Numbered from the stretch's first letter, positions 29,479 through 39,560 are shown. The stretch is 64,000 nt of DNA from Neorhizobium sp. (GCA_028283725.1 JAPWKC010000004.1:1302001-1366000), one strand, 5' to 3'. The notes: generated by a model from the letters alone, not told the origin. Translations and numbers: made by a program.

Positions 29479-29510
29479 AGGTGAACGGAGGCCTGGGCCT
29501 CCGTTCACCT
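29479..29510 (-). terminator. Intrinsic terminator of mmsA
   Basis: Perfect 15-bp arms: AGGTGAACGGAGGCC-tg-GGCCTCCGTTCACCT followed by TTTTGTTAAG on the minus strand. Confidence 0.75.
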
Positions 29511-29523
29511 GCCATGCGATTGC

Positions 29524-31020
29524 TTACTTCATCGTGGGCATGACGAATTCCGCACCATCCTTGATGCCGGACGGCCAGCGGGCGGTGATCGTCTTCGTCT
29601 TGGTCCAGAACTTGATCGAATCCGTGCCATGCTGGTTGAGGTCGCCAAAGCTCGAGGCCTTCCAGCCGCCGAAAGAGTGATAGGCGAGCGGAACCGGGAT
29701 CGGCACATTGATACCGATCATGCCGATATTGATGCGGCTGGCGAAATCGCGCGCGGCATCGCCGTCACGCGTGTAGATCGCGACGCCATTGCCGTATTCG
29801 TGCTTCATCGGCAGCGACAGGGCATCCTCGTAGTTTGCGGCACGCACCACGGAGAGGACCGGACCGAAGATTTCCTGCTTATAGATCTCCATGTCGGGCG
29901 TGACGTTGTCGAACAGCGTGCCACCGACGAAATAGCCGTTCTCGTAGCCCTGCAGCTTGAAGCCGCGACCATCGACGACGAGCTTGGCGCCCTCTTCGAC
30001 GCCCTTGTCGATCAGACCGTTGATACGGGCATGGGCTTCCTTGGTGACGACTGGGCCCATATCGGCCTTATCATCGGTATAGGGGCCGATACGCAGGGAT
30101 TCGATCTTCGGAACCAGCTTTTCGACAAGCCTGTTGGCCGTCTCCTCGCCGACCGGGACGGCGACCGAGACCGCCATGCAGCGCTCGCCGGCCGAGCCGT
30201 AGCCGGCGCCCATCAGCGCGTTGACAGCCTGATCGAGGTCGGCATCCGGCATGATGATCATGTGGTTCTTGGCGCCGCCGAAGCATTGGGCGCGCTTGCC
30301 GTTGGCTGCCGCCGTGCCATAGACGTAGCGGGCGATCGGCGTAGAACCGACGAAGGAGATGGCGCCGATATCCGGATCGGTCAGAAGCGCATCGACGGCG
30401 CTCTTGTCACCGTTGACGACGTTCAGGATGCCGGCGGGCAGACCAGCCTCGATCATCAGCTCGGCGAGGCGGATCGGAAGAGACGGGTCACGCTCCGAGG
30501 GCTTCAGGATGAAGGCGTTGCCGCAGGCGATGGCAGGCGCGAACATCCACATCGGGATCATGCCCGGAAAGTTGAAGGGCGTGATGCCCGCGCCGATACC
30601 GACAGGCTGACGGATCGAATACATGTCGATCGACGGGCCGGCACCTTCGGTAAACTCGCCCTTCGAGAGATGCGGGATGCCGATGACGAATTCGCAGACT
30701 TCGAGGCCGCGGACGATATCGCCCTTGCTGTCCTCGACCGTCTTGCCATGCTCGCTCGACAGGAGGGTCGCCAATTCATCCATGTTCTGGTTCAGAAGAT
30801 CGACGAACTTCATGAAGACGCGGGCGCGGCGCTGCGGATTGGTGGCGGCCCATTTCGGCTGGGCCTGGCGGGCGTTCTCGACCGCCGCGCGGATTTCCGC
30901 TTCGCTTGCGAGCGCGACCTTGGCCTGCACTTCGCCCGTTGCCGGGTTGAAGACGTCGCTCGTGCGGCCGCTGGTGCCGGCAACTGTCTTGCCGCCGATG
31001 AAATGTCCGATCTCACGCAT
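29524..31020 (-). CDS. mmsA: Methylmalonate-semialdehyde dehydrogenase (CoA-acylating)
   Basis: MREIGHFIGGKTVAGTSGRTSDVFNPATGEVQAKVALAS...'PFNFPGMIPMWMFAPAIACGNAFILKPSERDPS', 'GAGYGSAGERCMAVSVAV'. Confidence 0.96.
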   Translation of the reverse strand: MREIGHFIGGKTVAGTSGRTSDVFNPATGEVQAKVALASEAEIRAAVENARQAQPKWAATNPQRRARVFMKFVDLLNQNMDELATLLSSEHGKTVEDSKGDIVRGLEVCEFVIGIPHLSKGEFTEGAGPSIDMYSIRQPVGIGAGITPFNFPGMIPMWMFAPAIACGNAFILKPSERDPSLPIRLAELMIEAGLPAGILNVVNGDKSAVDALLTDPDIGAISFVGSTPIARYVYGTAAANGKRAQCFGGAKNHMIIMPDADLDQAVNALMGAGYGSAGERCMAVSVAVPVGEETANRLVEKLVPKIESLRIGPYTDDKADMGPVVTKEAHARINGLIDKGVEEGAKLVVDGRGFKLQGYENGYFVGGTLFDNVTPDMEIYKQEIFGPVLSVVRAANYEDALSLPMKHEYGNGVAIYTRDGDAARDFASRINIGMIGINVPIPVPLAYHSFGGWKASSFGDLNQHGTDSIKFWTKTKTITARWPSGIKDGAEFVMPTMK

Positions 31021-31136
31021 GGATGGCTCCTCCTGATGTTTTTGTGGAAGGCCGAAGATACTCCGATATTTGCACAGAGCAACGCGATGGATTACGCATC
31101 CGTTGTGCAAAATTCGACACTAGTTCGAGGGCGGCA

Positions 31137-32075
31137 ATGAATTGGGACGATATCAGGCTTTTTCTCGCCGTTGCCCGGACGGGTCAGATCCTGGCGGCAT
31201 CGCGGCGGCTCGGGATCAACCATGCCACCGTCGGGCGCCGGGTGACGGCGCTTGAAGAAGCGCTCAGGACCCGGCTGCTCGTTCGCCGCACCAATGGCTG
31301 CGAGCTGACGGCGGAGGGCGAGGCCTTCTTTCGGGCCGCCGAGCGGATGGAAATAGAAATGCTGACCGCCGCAGCCGGCACCGGGCAGATCAATACAGAG
31401 ATCACCGGCACTGTCCGGCTCGGGGCGCCTGACGGGTTCGGCGTGTTTTTCCTCTCGTCGCGACTGGGCAAACTGATCGCGCGGCATAGCGCGCTGAAAC
31501 TGCAGCTGGTTCCCGTGCCGCGCTCTTTCTCCCTGTCGCAACGGGAGGCCGATATCGCCATCACGATCGAGCGGCCAGCACAGGGACGCCTCATCTCGTC
31601 CAAGCTCACCGACTACACGCTCGGCCTTTACGCCTCGCGCGCCTATCTGGATGACGCCGGCCCGCCGCAGACCATCGAAGCCCTGAAGGATCACGCCCGG
31701 ATCGGCTATGTGGAGGATCTGATCTTTTCGCGCTCGCTCGATTTTACGGGCGAGATCATGCGTCATTGGGATGCCCGTTTCGAGATATCGAGCGCAATCG
31801 GCCAGACGGAGGCTGTGCGTTCAGGCGCGGGGATCGCCATCCTCCACGATTATGTGGCGCGGCAATATCCGGAACTGGTGAGGATCCTGCCCGCATCATC
31901 GATCCGCCGTTCCTATTGGACGACCTATCACGAGACGGCTCGGCACATGGCCGGGCTTCGCACGGTGGTTGCGTTCCTGAAGGAACTGGTCGATGCCGAA
32001 AGGGGAATTTTCGTCGGAGATACGGAAGACGAACAGAAAGCGGGCGAAACCGCGCCTCAGAGTGCGAGCCTATAA
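31137..32075 (+). CDS. LysR-family transcriptional regulator
   Basis: MNWDDIRLFLAVARTGQILAASRRLGINHATVGRRVTALEEALRTRLLVRRTNGCELTAEGE; divergent from mmsA. Confidence 0.93.
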   Translation: MNWDDIRLFLAVARTGQILAASRRLGINHATVGRRVTALEEALRTRLLVRRTNGCELTAEGEAFFRAAERMEIEMLTAAAGTGQINTEITGTVRLGAPDGFGVFFLSSRLGKLIARHSALKLQLVPVPRSFSLSQREADIAITIERPAQGRLISSKLTDYTLGLYASRAYLDDAGPPQTIEALKDHARIGYVEDLIFSRSLDFTGEIMRHWDARFEISSAIGQTEAVRSGAGIAILHDYVARQYPELVRILPASSIRRSYWTTYHETARHMAGLRTVVAFLKELVDAERGIFVGDTEDEQKAGETAPQSASL

Positions 32076-32180
32076 AGGCGCCGCAGGCCAACAAGGATGC
32101 CGGCGGCGCCGAATGGCTTAGAAAAACATGGTCCCGGCCAGATCGAAAGACAATGTCGGGCTACGGGCGACAGCTGAAAA

Positions 32181-32426
32181 TCACGAGGCGTAAAGAGCGG
32201 ATGCCGGTACCTTGAGGGCTGCGGCGATGCGCTTCAGCTTGGCGGGATCGGCATCGCTGCCATTCTCGATGTTTTCGATCTCGTCGTTGACGAGCCCGGT
32301 CGTGACGGCAAGGTCATCGACGCTGTAGCCGGCGGCGCGGCGCGCCTCGGAGACGAGCGAAGACACCTGGCCGGATACCAATGCGTTGGTCGAGGCGGCA
32401 TGAATAGCATTAACAGAAACTGTCAT
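32181..32426 (-). CDS. Small HTH (XRE-like) protein
   Basis: MTVSVNAIHAASTNALVSGQVSSLVSEARRAAGYSVDDLAVTTGLVNDEIENIENGSDADPAKLKRIAAALKVPASALYAS. Confidence 0.75.
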   Translation of the reverse strand: MTVSVNAIHAASTNALVSGQVSSLVSEARRAAGYSVDDLAVTTGLVNDEIENIENGSDADPAKLKRIAAALKVPASALYAS

Positions 32427-32706
32427 GACATTTTCCTTCCGAAAAAACCTGCCCTTACAGGTACAGGTGGAGGGGGCAATAGCCCGCGTCAGAGATGACC
32501 ACAATTCGGCCATCCCGGCGCCCATTAGATAGGCAGTCGAACTCAGCCGACAAGATCCTTATACTGCACCGCACAAAAATATGTCCAGATGTCGCAGGCG
32601 TGAAAACCAGTAGAAAAGCGAACAAATCGGCCTGTAGCGCGTTAATTGCTTCACAAGATCGAGAACGAACACTGTTCCCGGCCAGTTGCGACGAGGAGCA
32701 AGCGAC

Positions 32707-33165
32707 ATGCACGAATCCACGCCATATTCGCTTGATGTTGCTGAAATTGCACTCAGAAGCGATGCAGAGACGCTGGCGGCCGCCCACCAGCTCGTCGATC
32801 TCTATCTGACCTATTTGCGCGAACATGAGACAGATGGCGGCCTCTTCGACGTGCATGACCTTCCTGCTGCCAAGGACGCCATCATCAACGCATTCCGGGT
32901 GGTTATCGCCACGGAAATTCGCGCAAGTGTGAGAGGATTGATGATGACGGCCGGCATGACGCTGGCGCGGTTCCAAGACGAGGCGTCTTACGCCCAAGAC
33001 GTGCGCCAACCGTTGCGGCCCGGCAGCCGGAAGCTCTCTTGGTGGATGAAGGATGCCAAGATCCGCCGCTCCGACCGGACACTCCGGCAGGTGGGTGAAG
33101 AGAGTGCCCGCCTCGAGACGATTTTCCGGCATGCGATGACGATGGCGGAAGGCCGCAGCGATTGA
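32707..33165 (+). CDS. Hypothetical protein
   Basis: MHESTPYSLDVAEIALRSDAETLAAAHQLVDLYLTYLREHETDGGLFDVHDLPAAKDAIINAFRVVIATEIR...; well-formed ORF following ...AGCGAC. Confidence 0.6.
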   Translation: MHESTPYSLDVAEIALRSDAETLAAAHQLVDLYLTYLREHETDGGLFDVHDLPAAKDAIINAFRVVIATEIRASVRGLMMTAGMTLARFQDEASYAQDVRQPLRPGSRKLSWWMKDAKIRRSDRTLRQVGEESARLETIFRHAMTMAEGRSD

Positions 33166-33239
33166 ATATGCCGGAGGTGGCGCTCGGCCGAGGCGCTACC
33201 GGGTGTGTTAAGGGGGCGTTATCCGCCGCCTTATGGGAG

Positions 33240-33944
33240 TTACTTGATGCCTGCCTTGGCGTTGCGTGCGCGGGCCGCCAGTTCCTGGATCGACAGGCCC
33301 GTGCTTGCAGAGGCAATCTGGTAGAGGGCTTCCGTAATATCTTTGGTCTTGAAGGCGATGCCATCGCGACCACGTTCGCGATTGAAGCCGAGCGGCTTGC
33401 CGTCACGGTCTACGATCATATGGAGGCCGAAGATCATCTGATCGAAATCGCGGCTCACCGGCTTGTAGAAATTGGCCGGATCACGCGTATCGAGTTCGGC
33501 GTCGAAATTCGTGATGAAGATCTGCGTGACGCCAAGCTTGTCGTCGCTGCGGTCCGTCAGGATCTCGCCGAACTTGCAGGCCCCGAGATAGGGAATGCGC
33601 GGCAGGATCGAGGAGCGTATGGCTTTGCGCAGACGATGGCCATTGGGCAACCGGGCGGTAAAGAGGTCGCTTGCATCTTCGCCCAGGATGGCGAGATTGT
33701 CTTTGGTCACGGCTGCGACTTCTGCTGCCAGCATTTCAGGCGTCAACGGCCTAAATTTGCGGCTGGAGGTGGAAAGCGGCTCGGGCTGGCCATCTTCGCC
33801 ATGAAACCAGCGTGTGTACCGCGCAGACGCCACCATAGCTTCTGTAGCACTGCTGGCGACGGAAAGAGGCGCTTTGGCAATCTTTGCGACGTCCTCGCCG
33901 AACCGGCTGCCGTATTGAAGCTTCGAGACCGTGCTCATCATCAC
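33240..33944 (-). CDS. Hypothetical protein
   Basis: MMMSTVSKLQYGSRFGEDVAKIAKAPLSVASSATEAMVASARYTRWFHGEDGQPEP...; coherent coding composition, no recognised domain. Confidence 0.65.
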   Translation of the reverse strand: MMMSTVSKLQYGSRFGEDVAKIAKAPLSVASSATEAMVASARYTRWFHGEDGQPEPLSTSSRKFRPLTPEMLAAEVAAVTKDNLAILGEDASDLFTARLPNGHRLRKAIRSSILPRIPYLGACKFGEILTDRSDDKLGVTQIFITNFDAELDTRDPANFYKPVSRDFDQMIFGLHMIVDRDGKPLGFNRERGRDGIAFKTKDITEALYQIASASTGLSIQELAARARNAKAGIK

Positions 33945-34156
33945 TCCTGCGTTTCATAAGCATGCGGTGATTAGCTAATATTGAGCTTCTTAACGCATGT
34001 GCGCATTCACGATGGTAGATCTACCCGTAATCGCTGTCCCGGCCAGAGCCAAAATCAAACTAAGCTAATAAAGAATAACCAGATTCTCTTAAATGCTCAC
34101 GACAGGACACGCCCGGAGCAGATCGACTTTTATGTTGCGGAAAGAGAATTCAAAGA

Positions 34157-34207
34157 TCCTCTCTCCCGGTCAGTCCATGTAATATTCAGACTTACCGGGA
34201 GAGAGGA
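34157..34207. terminator. Long-stem inverted repeat immediately 3' of tRNA-His
   Basis: TCCTCTCTCCCGGT-N23-ACCGGGAGAGAGGA, perfect 14-bp arms, starting 1 nt after the CCA end. Confidence 0.55.
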
Positions 34208-34208
34208 A

Positions 34209-34285
34209 TGGTACGGTTGGGGGGTCTCGAACCTCCGACCTCAGGTGCCACAAACCTGCGCTCTAACCAACTGAGCTACAACCGC
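34209..34285 (-). tRNA. tRNA-His (anticodon GTG), CCA encoded, A73
   Basis: Minus strand GCGGTTGTAGCTCAGTTGGTTAGAGCGCAGGTTTGTGGCACCTGAGGTCGGAGGTTCGAGACCCCCCAACCGTACCA. Confidence 0.97.
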
Positions 34286-34480
34286 ACACGACGCCTTGTG
34301 AGGCGTTGCGGCTCCAATACGGCGATCGACACTGATTTGCAAGCCCTTTCGTCACAAAGAAAACTTCTCTTTTGTGACAAACCGTTTTCGTGCTGCCCTA
34401 TCCGGAGTTTCGTGCAGAAGGAGCCATGCGGACCTCACCAGACTAGGTTTCGCAAACGCAGACGATCACAGCAAAACCAG

Positions 34481-34933
34481 TCAGTGCGACTGGAATTTGG
34501 CCATGACTTTCTCTGCTGCCTGCTTGCCGGGCTTGGTGACGTCCTCCGCCACTTTGCGGGCGGCATCCTGCATCGTGCGGGCCTGATCGAGCGTCACTTC
34601 CGCCTGCCTGCGCAGAAAAGTCGTTTGCAGCTCGACGAAGTGCGACAGGCTTTTTGCCGTGAACAGGGCTTCGATATGGGAGAGCGACATGTCGGTATTC
34701 GTCCGCAGCGCATCGATCGCCTTGATACCCAGTTCCATCGATCCGGCCTGTGCCGAATAGATTGTGGATTCCATCGTGCGAGAGGCTTCCTCGGCGGCGG
34801 CTTTCATCTTAGCATAGGCATCACGGGATTGGGTTGCACCCTTCTCCGCCAAGTCCCGCATCGTCTCACCGAGACCTGCGGGGTCAAACGCGGAAAAGGA
34901 GAAAATGTCGTCAGTACGATGTGCCATCCTCAT
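34481..34933 (-). CDS. Phasin family protein
   Basis: 'KMKAAAEEASRTMESTIYSAQAGSMELGIKAIDALRTNTDMSLSHIEALFTAKSLSHFVELQTTFLRRQAEVTLDQARTMQDAARKVAEDVTKPGKQAAEKVMAKF'. Confidence 0.9.
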   Translation of the reverse strand: MRMAHRTDDIFSFSAFDPAGLGETMRDLAEKGATQSRDAYAKMKAAAEEASRTMESTIYSAQAGSMELGIKAIDALRTNTDMSLSHIEALFTAKSLSHFVELQTTFLRRQAEVTLDQARTMQDAARKVAEDVTKPGKQAAEKVMAKFQSH

Positions 34934-35180
34934 CACCTTCTTGCTGACACCCTCGGCTGAAAAACAGGCGATCCGAGGGACTATGCGTAAAATGTAATAG
35001 ACATAGGGGCTTCTCGCAATCTTGCATTTTGCGATGCACAACGAAGCCCTGAGCAAGCCTTGCGCATTAACCGTATTACAGCTTTGGCGGCTGCCGCAGT
35101 GGACCCAAAAGCCGAGGCACGGTATTTAACAATGAGTTAATTTCCGGAGAACGCCGGTTACTTATCCGACAGGTCAGTTG

Positions 35181-38100
35181 ATGCCCGCATTCCAGTACCC
35201 GTTCATCGATATTGCCGTACACGAGCGCGTGCGGGGGCATTTTGCCGCCGGCGAAGCCGCTGTGCTGTTTTCTCCGGATATGGACATGGCGCTCTGGGCC
35301 AACGGGCGCGGCGCCGATCTCTTCGGCTTCAGCTCCATCTACGATTTCCTCGATCAGGGGCCGGTGCGCAGCGATGTCACCTTCCGTCAGGCCGAAGCTG
35401 CGGCGCTGCAACTCGTGCGCCTCGGCGACCGGCGTGAACTGACGATCCGTATCACCGCAGGCTTTCAGCGGGTAGCGGCGAAAGCCGTCTGCGAACTCAT
35501 CGAGGTTCAGGGAGAGCCCGCCATTCTCTTCACCGCCGCAGTGGTCGGCGGCCGGTTGAGCGCCGCTGCCAGCGCTGCCCGGATGATCGAGGGCCTCGGC
35601 GATCCCGATACCCATATCGCCGTCGTTTCCGGCCGCGGCGAGACCATTGCCCGATCGCGCGACTTCAACGCGCTGGAACTTTCGGAGGCAGCCACCGCCC
35701 GGCTTGCAGCGTCGGCCGACTACGACACGTCACGTGTTGCCAAGCGACCGCTGCCGACGGCGCGCGGCTTTCTCCCGGCTGCGATCGGCAAGCTTGCCGA
35801 CGAACCGGCGCTCTATCTGCTGGTCGTGGTCGAACCGAGCAAGGACGAGTTCATCGACGAGTTTGCCCCGGCACCCGCCGAGTACGAAAACGACAACATG
35901 GCAACCTCCTCATCGGACGCTCTTCCGCAGGTCGCGGAGATGGCGACCGATACCGGCGGAGAGGCCATTTCCAGCGACGAGACCGACGGGTTCGAGGCCG
36001 CCATGAGTGCGGTCGCCGCAATCGAGGACGAGCCGGAGCCGACGGAAGAGATCACGGTCGATGTGCCGGACGAGGTAAAGGGCAGCGAGGCGGCCCAGGC
36101 CATTCAAGACAGGCACGAGATCGAGACCGAAGTTTCTCCTGCGGCTGACGATCGCATCGAACAGGCCGACGACATCGAGGGGCATGGCAAGGACGATCGC
36201 CCGGCAGAGCCCGAGACCGCAGAACTGGTACCGGAAACCATCCCTGACGTGGTTGCCGATCCGGCTGGGACAGAGATGGCGGAAGGTCAGGATGATGCCG
36301 CTACCGCTACGGCATCCGGGGGCGCCGACGACGAAGCTGCTTTGCATCCGGCTGCTGATCCTCTCCTTGCTATCGCGCCGGTCGAAGATGCACCGGCCGA
36401 AGATGCAGAGGGCAAGCGCCACATCTCGCCAGAGCCTGCCGCCGGTAAAGAAATTGCCCACGCGTCGCATGACCAAGATGCTTTGCAGGGCGATGGCTTC
36501 AGCTTCAAGCGTGACGGACGCGCTGTCCGCTTCGTCTGGAAGATCGATTCCCACGGCCATTTCACCGAGATTTCGCCGGAATTTGCGCAATGCGTCGGTC
36601 CGCATGCGGCCGACATCATCGGCATGGCCTTTGCCGACCTCGCAATTCTGTTCAACCTCGACCCTTCAGGCAAGATTACCGAGTTGCTCGGCAAGCGCGA
36701 CACGTGGTCGGGCAAGACGATCTACTGGCCGGTCGAGGCTTCAGAGCTGCGCGTGCCCGTCGATCTTGCCGCACTTCCCACCTATACACGCAGCCGTGAG
36801 TTCGACGGGTTTCGCGGTTTCGGCATCGTTCGGGTTGCCGACGCGATCGATGACCCGCAAAAGACGGGCCTGACATTCGGCGCCAATGCCGAACTCGATG
36901 ACACCGGGCTCGACGAAGCGTCGGAAGAGATCGAAGACGGCCTCTGCTTCCCGCCGGAAGAGACGGACGCGGCAGACAACACTGTTACCGATGGTGCCGC
37001 TCTCGTGTCTGACGATCACGGCGACGATGTTGCCGATGCCAACGATCTGGCTGCCGACGATCAAGAGAATGGGCCTTTGACGGATTTGCCGGAACCGTCA
37101 TCGGCGGCATCCTCCGACCTCGACTGGCCGCCCGGCGAACGCCCGGCGCTTCGGATCGTCGAGAACCCCGGCCGCCGCCATTCCGACAAGGTGATCCGTT
37201 TCGATGAACGCCGGGCGCAGCTCAGCGTCGGCGAACGTGCTGCCTTCCAGGAAATCGCGCGCCAGCTCGACCGTTTTACCGGCAAGCCGATCGAGCCGCC
37301 GGCAAACGATGACAGCGCCGAGCAGCCGGAAAACGAGATTTCCGACACCGGCCGGATCGAAGACACGACGGCTGAGCACGGCAAGGACGAGGCAGCATCC
37401 GGCGAAACGTCGATCACGGCCGACGACGAGCCCACGCAACCCCTCTCCGCTTCTCTTGAGAGCCAACACGAGGCGGATGACGAAAACAGCGAAACCGTCA
37501 GCGATCAGGCCGAAACAATGCCTGAGGACGGTGGACACACCGCAGAGCATGATGCGGCCGTCGACAACGCGGCAGCTGACGGCCCGGCTGCATCGCCAGT
37601 GGACGAGAACCAGCAGAACGAGCAAGCAGACACGGATACGGACGTGCCGGCGCGCGAACTATCGAATGTGCCGGCCGAAGTCTCCGCTTCACCGGAAGAG
37701 CCTGCTCTCGCCGAACACGACCAGCAGATTGATGTGGACGCAGATATCGTCGATGCGGAAACCTCGGCGTCGGTTGCGAGCGAGCCGGTTGTGGCGATGT
37801 CAGAGCACGCCGGGGATGTTGCGCGCGGCGACGCGTCTCATCCGGCCATCGTGGAGACCGAGGGCAGGACGGCCGATCCGGCACCAGCCAACGGCCCCCT
37901 GTCGGACGTCAACGAGAACCATGAGCATGCGACCGCCGGCAATGACGGTGATTTTGATACTGTCCAGAAGCCCGATACTGCGGTCGAGGCGGCGCCAGAG
38001 CCTACCGAGCGCGAGCTTCTCAGCCGGATGATGCCAGGCCGCGAACGGATCGGCCTGTCGCCCGACATCATCGACCAGATGCCGGTGGCGCTGCTCGTGC

Positions 38101-39560
38101 ATAGCGGCGACGTGCTGATCCATGGCAATCCGGAATTTCTCCGGCTCACCGGCTACGGTTCGATCGATGAGTTGTCGGACATCGGCGGCCTCGACGCGCT
38201 TTTGCAAAGGCAGGAGCTCGAGGGCAAGACGGCCGATGCCAGCGGCATGGTGGTGGTTCGCGCCGATGACGAAATCGTACCCGTGACCGCACGGCTGCAA
38301 TCGGTGCGCTGGGAGGATTCGTCGGCGTTGATGCTGGCGTTGATGCCGGTCGCCGCATCGACACATGATACAGACGCGGCCATCGACGTGAAGCACATCC
38401 CGCTGAGGCCGATGATACGTCCGGCCGACCAGATCGTCCGGTTGCAGGTCGAAGTCGACGAGATGCGCGCCATTCTGGAGACGGCGACCGACGGCGTGGT
38501 GATCATCGATGGCAGTGGCGAGATCCGCTCGATGAACCGTTCGGCAAGCGGGCTATTCAATTACGATGCCGAGGAAGTCGAAGGCAGGCCTTTCGTCGTG
38601 CTTTTCGCCCATGAGAGCCACAAGGCGGTTCTCGATTATCTCGGCGGGCTTTCCGACCACGGCGTTGCCAGCGTGCTCAACGACGGGCGCGAAGTGATCG
38701 GGCGCGAAGCGTCCGGCGGCTTCCTGCCGCTGTTCATGACGATCGGCAAGCTCACTTCATCGAATGGCTACTGCGCCGTCATTCGCGACATTACCCAGTG
38801 GAAGCGGACCGAAGACGAATTGCGCACCGCAAAGCGCGCGGCAGAAACGGCAAATGCGCATAAGAGCGATTTTCTCGCCCATGTCAGCCATGAGATCCGG
38901 ACACCGCTCAATGCGATCATCGGCTTTTCCGACATGATGGCGAGCGAGCGTTTCGGGCCGATCGGCCACCCGCGCTATATCGAATATGCCAACGATATCG
39001 GTCGTTCTGGGCGTCATGTTCTCGATATCGTCAACGATCTTCTGGATATATCGAAGATCGAAGCCGGCGAGATGGAGATGGATTTCGTTGCCGTCGGGCT
39101 CAACGAAACGGTGTCGGAGGCGGTATCGCTCGTGCAGCCGCAGGCCAACGGCCAGCGGGTGATCATCCGCACCGCACTCTCGAATGCCGTTCCGCAGGTG
39201 GTCGCCGACCTTCGTTCCGTCAAGCAGATCGTGCTCAACGTCCTGTCGAACGCCATCCGCTTCACGCCATCGGGTGGGCAGATCGTGGTTTCGACGGGTT
39301 ACGAGGCCAATGGCAGTGTCGTGCTGCGCATCCGCGACACCGGTATCGGCATGAGCCGGGCAGAGCTGGAGCTGGCGATGAAGCCATTCCGGCAGGTGCC
39401 TGGCGGCACGCGGGCCCGCGGCGACGGCACCGGTCTCGGCCTGCCCTTGACCAAGGCGATGGTCGATGCCAACCGCGCCATCTTCGCCATCAGTTCCGAA
39501 ACGAACGAGGGAACGCTGGTCGAGATCACCTTCCCCTCCCAACGGGTTCTCGCGAACTGA
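35181..39560 (+). CDS. PAS-domain hybrid-length sensor histidine kinase, PdhS/PleC/DivJ-like
   Basis: C-terminus 'AHVSHEIRTPLNAIIGFSDMMASERFGPIGHPRYIEYANDIGRSGRHVLDIVNDLLDISKIEAGEMEMD' and HATPase 'GTGLGLPLTKAMVDAN'; PAS domain 'AILETATDGVVIIDGSGEIRSMNRSASGLFNYDAEEVEGRPF'. Confidence 0.9.
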   Translation: MPAFQYPFIDIAVHERVRGHFAAGEAAVLFSPDMDMALWANGRGADLFGFSSIYDFLDQGPVRSDVTFRQAEAAALQLVRLGDRRELTIRITAGFQRVAAKAVCELIEVQGEPAILFTAAVVGGRLSAAASAARMIEGLGDPDTHIAVVSGRGETIARSRDFNALELSEAATARLAASADYDTSRVAKRPLPTARGFLPAAIGKLADEPALYLLVVVEPSKDEFIDEFAPAPAEYENDNMATSSSDALPQVAEMATDTGGEAISSDETDGFEAAMSAVAAIEDEPEPTEEITVDVPDEVKGSEAAQAIQDRHEIETEVSPAADDRIEQADDIEGHGKDDRPAEPETAELVPETIPDVVADPAGTEMAEGQDDAATATASGGADDEAALHPAADPLLAIAPVEDAPAEDAEGKRHISPEPAAGKEIAHASHDQDALQGDGFSFKRDGRAVRFVWKIDSHGHFTEISPEFAQCVGPHAADIIGMAFADLAILFNLDPSGKITELLGKRDTWSGKTIYWPVEASELRVPVDLAALPTYTRSREFDGFRGFGIVRVADAIDDPQKTGLTFGANAELDDTGLDEASEEIEDGLCFPPEETDAADNTVTDGAALVSDDHGDDVADANDLAADDQENGPLTDLPEPSSAASSDLDWPPGERPALRIVENPGRRHSDKVIRFDERRAQLSVGERAAFQEIARQLDRFTGKPIEPPANDDSAEQPENEISDTGRIEDTTAEHGKDEAASGETSITADDEPTQPLSASLESQHEADDENSETVSDQAETMPEDGGHTAEHDAAVDNAAADGPAASPVDENQQNEQADTDTDVPARELSNVPAEVSASPEEPALAEHDQQIDVDADIVDAETSASVASEPVVAMSEHAGDVARGDASHPAIVETEGRTADPAPANGPLSDVNENHEHATAGNDGDFDTVQKPDTAVEAAPEPTERELLSRMMPGRERIGLSPDIIDQMPVALLVHSGDVLIHGNPEFLRLTGYGSIDELSDIGGLDALLQRQELEGKTADASGMVVVRADDEIVPVTARLQSVRWEDSSALMLALMPVAASTHDTDAAIDVKHIPLRPMIRPADQIVRLQVEVDEMRAILETATDGVVIIDGSGEIRSMNRSASGLFNYDAEEVEGRPFVVLFAHESHKAVLDYLGGLSDHGVASVLNDGREVIGREASGGFLPLFMTIGKLTSSNGYCAVIRDITQWKRTEDELRTAKRAAETANAHKSDFLAHVSHEIRTPLNAIIGFSDMMASERFGPIGHPRYIEYANDIGRSGRHVLDIVNDLLDISKIEAGEMEMDFVAVGLNETVSEAVSLVQPQANGQRVIIRTALSNAVPQVVADLRSVKQIVLNVLSNAIRFTPSGGQIVVSTGYEANGSVVLRIRDTGIGMSRAELELAMKPFRQVPGGTRARGDGTGLGLPLTKAMVDANRAIFAISSETNEGTLVEITFPSQRVLAN

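Noticed and set aside
32181-33165. Toxin-antitoxin pair (HTH small protein plus neighbouring unknown)
   Set aside because: The genes are divergent with about 280 bp between them, and the larger protein has no toxin-family motif; not enough support.
34208-34960. 250-aa plus-strand ORF starting 'MVRLGGLEPPTSGATNLRSNQLSYNRT'
   Set aside because: Classic tRNA-complement artefact (tRNA-His), then antisense to the phasin gene.
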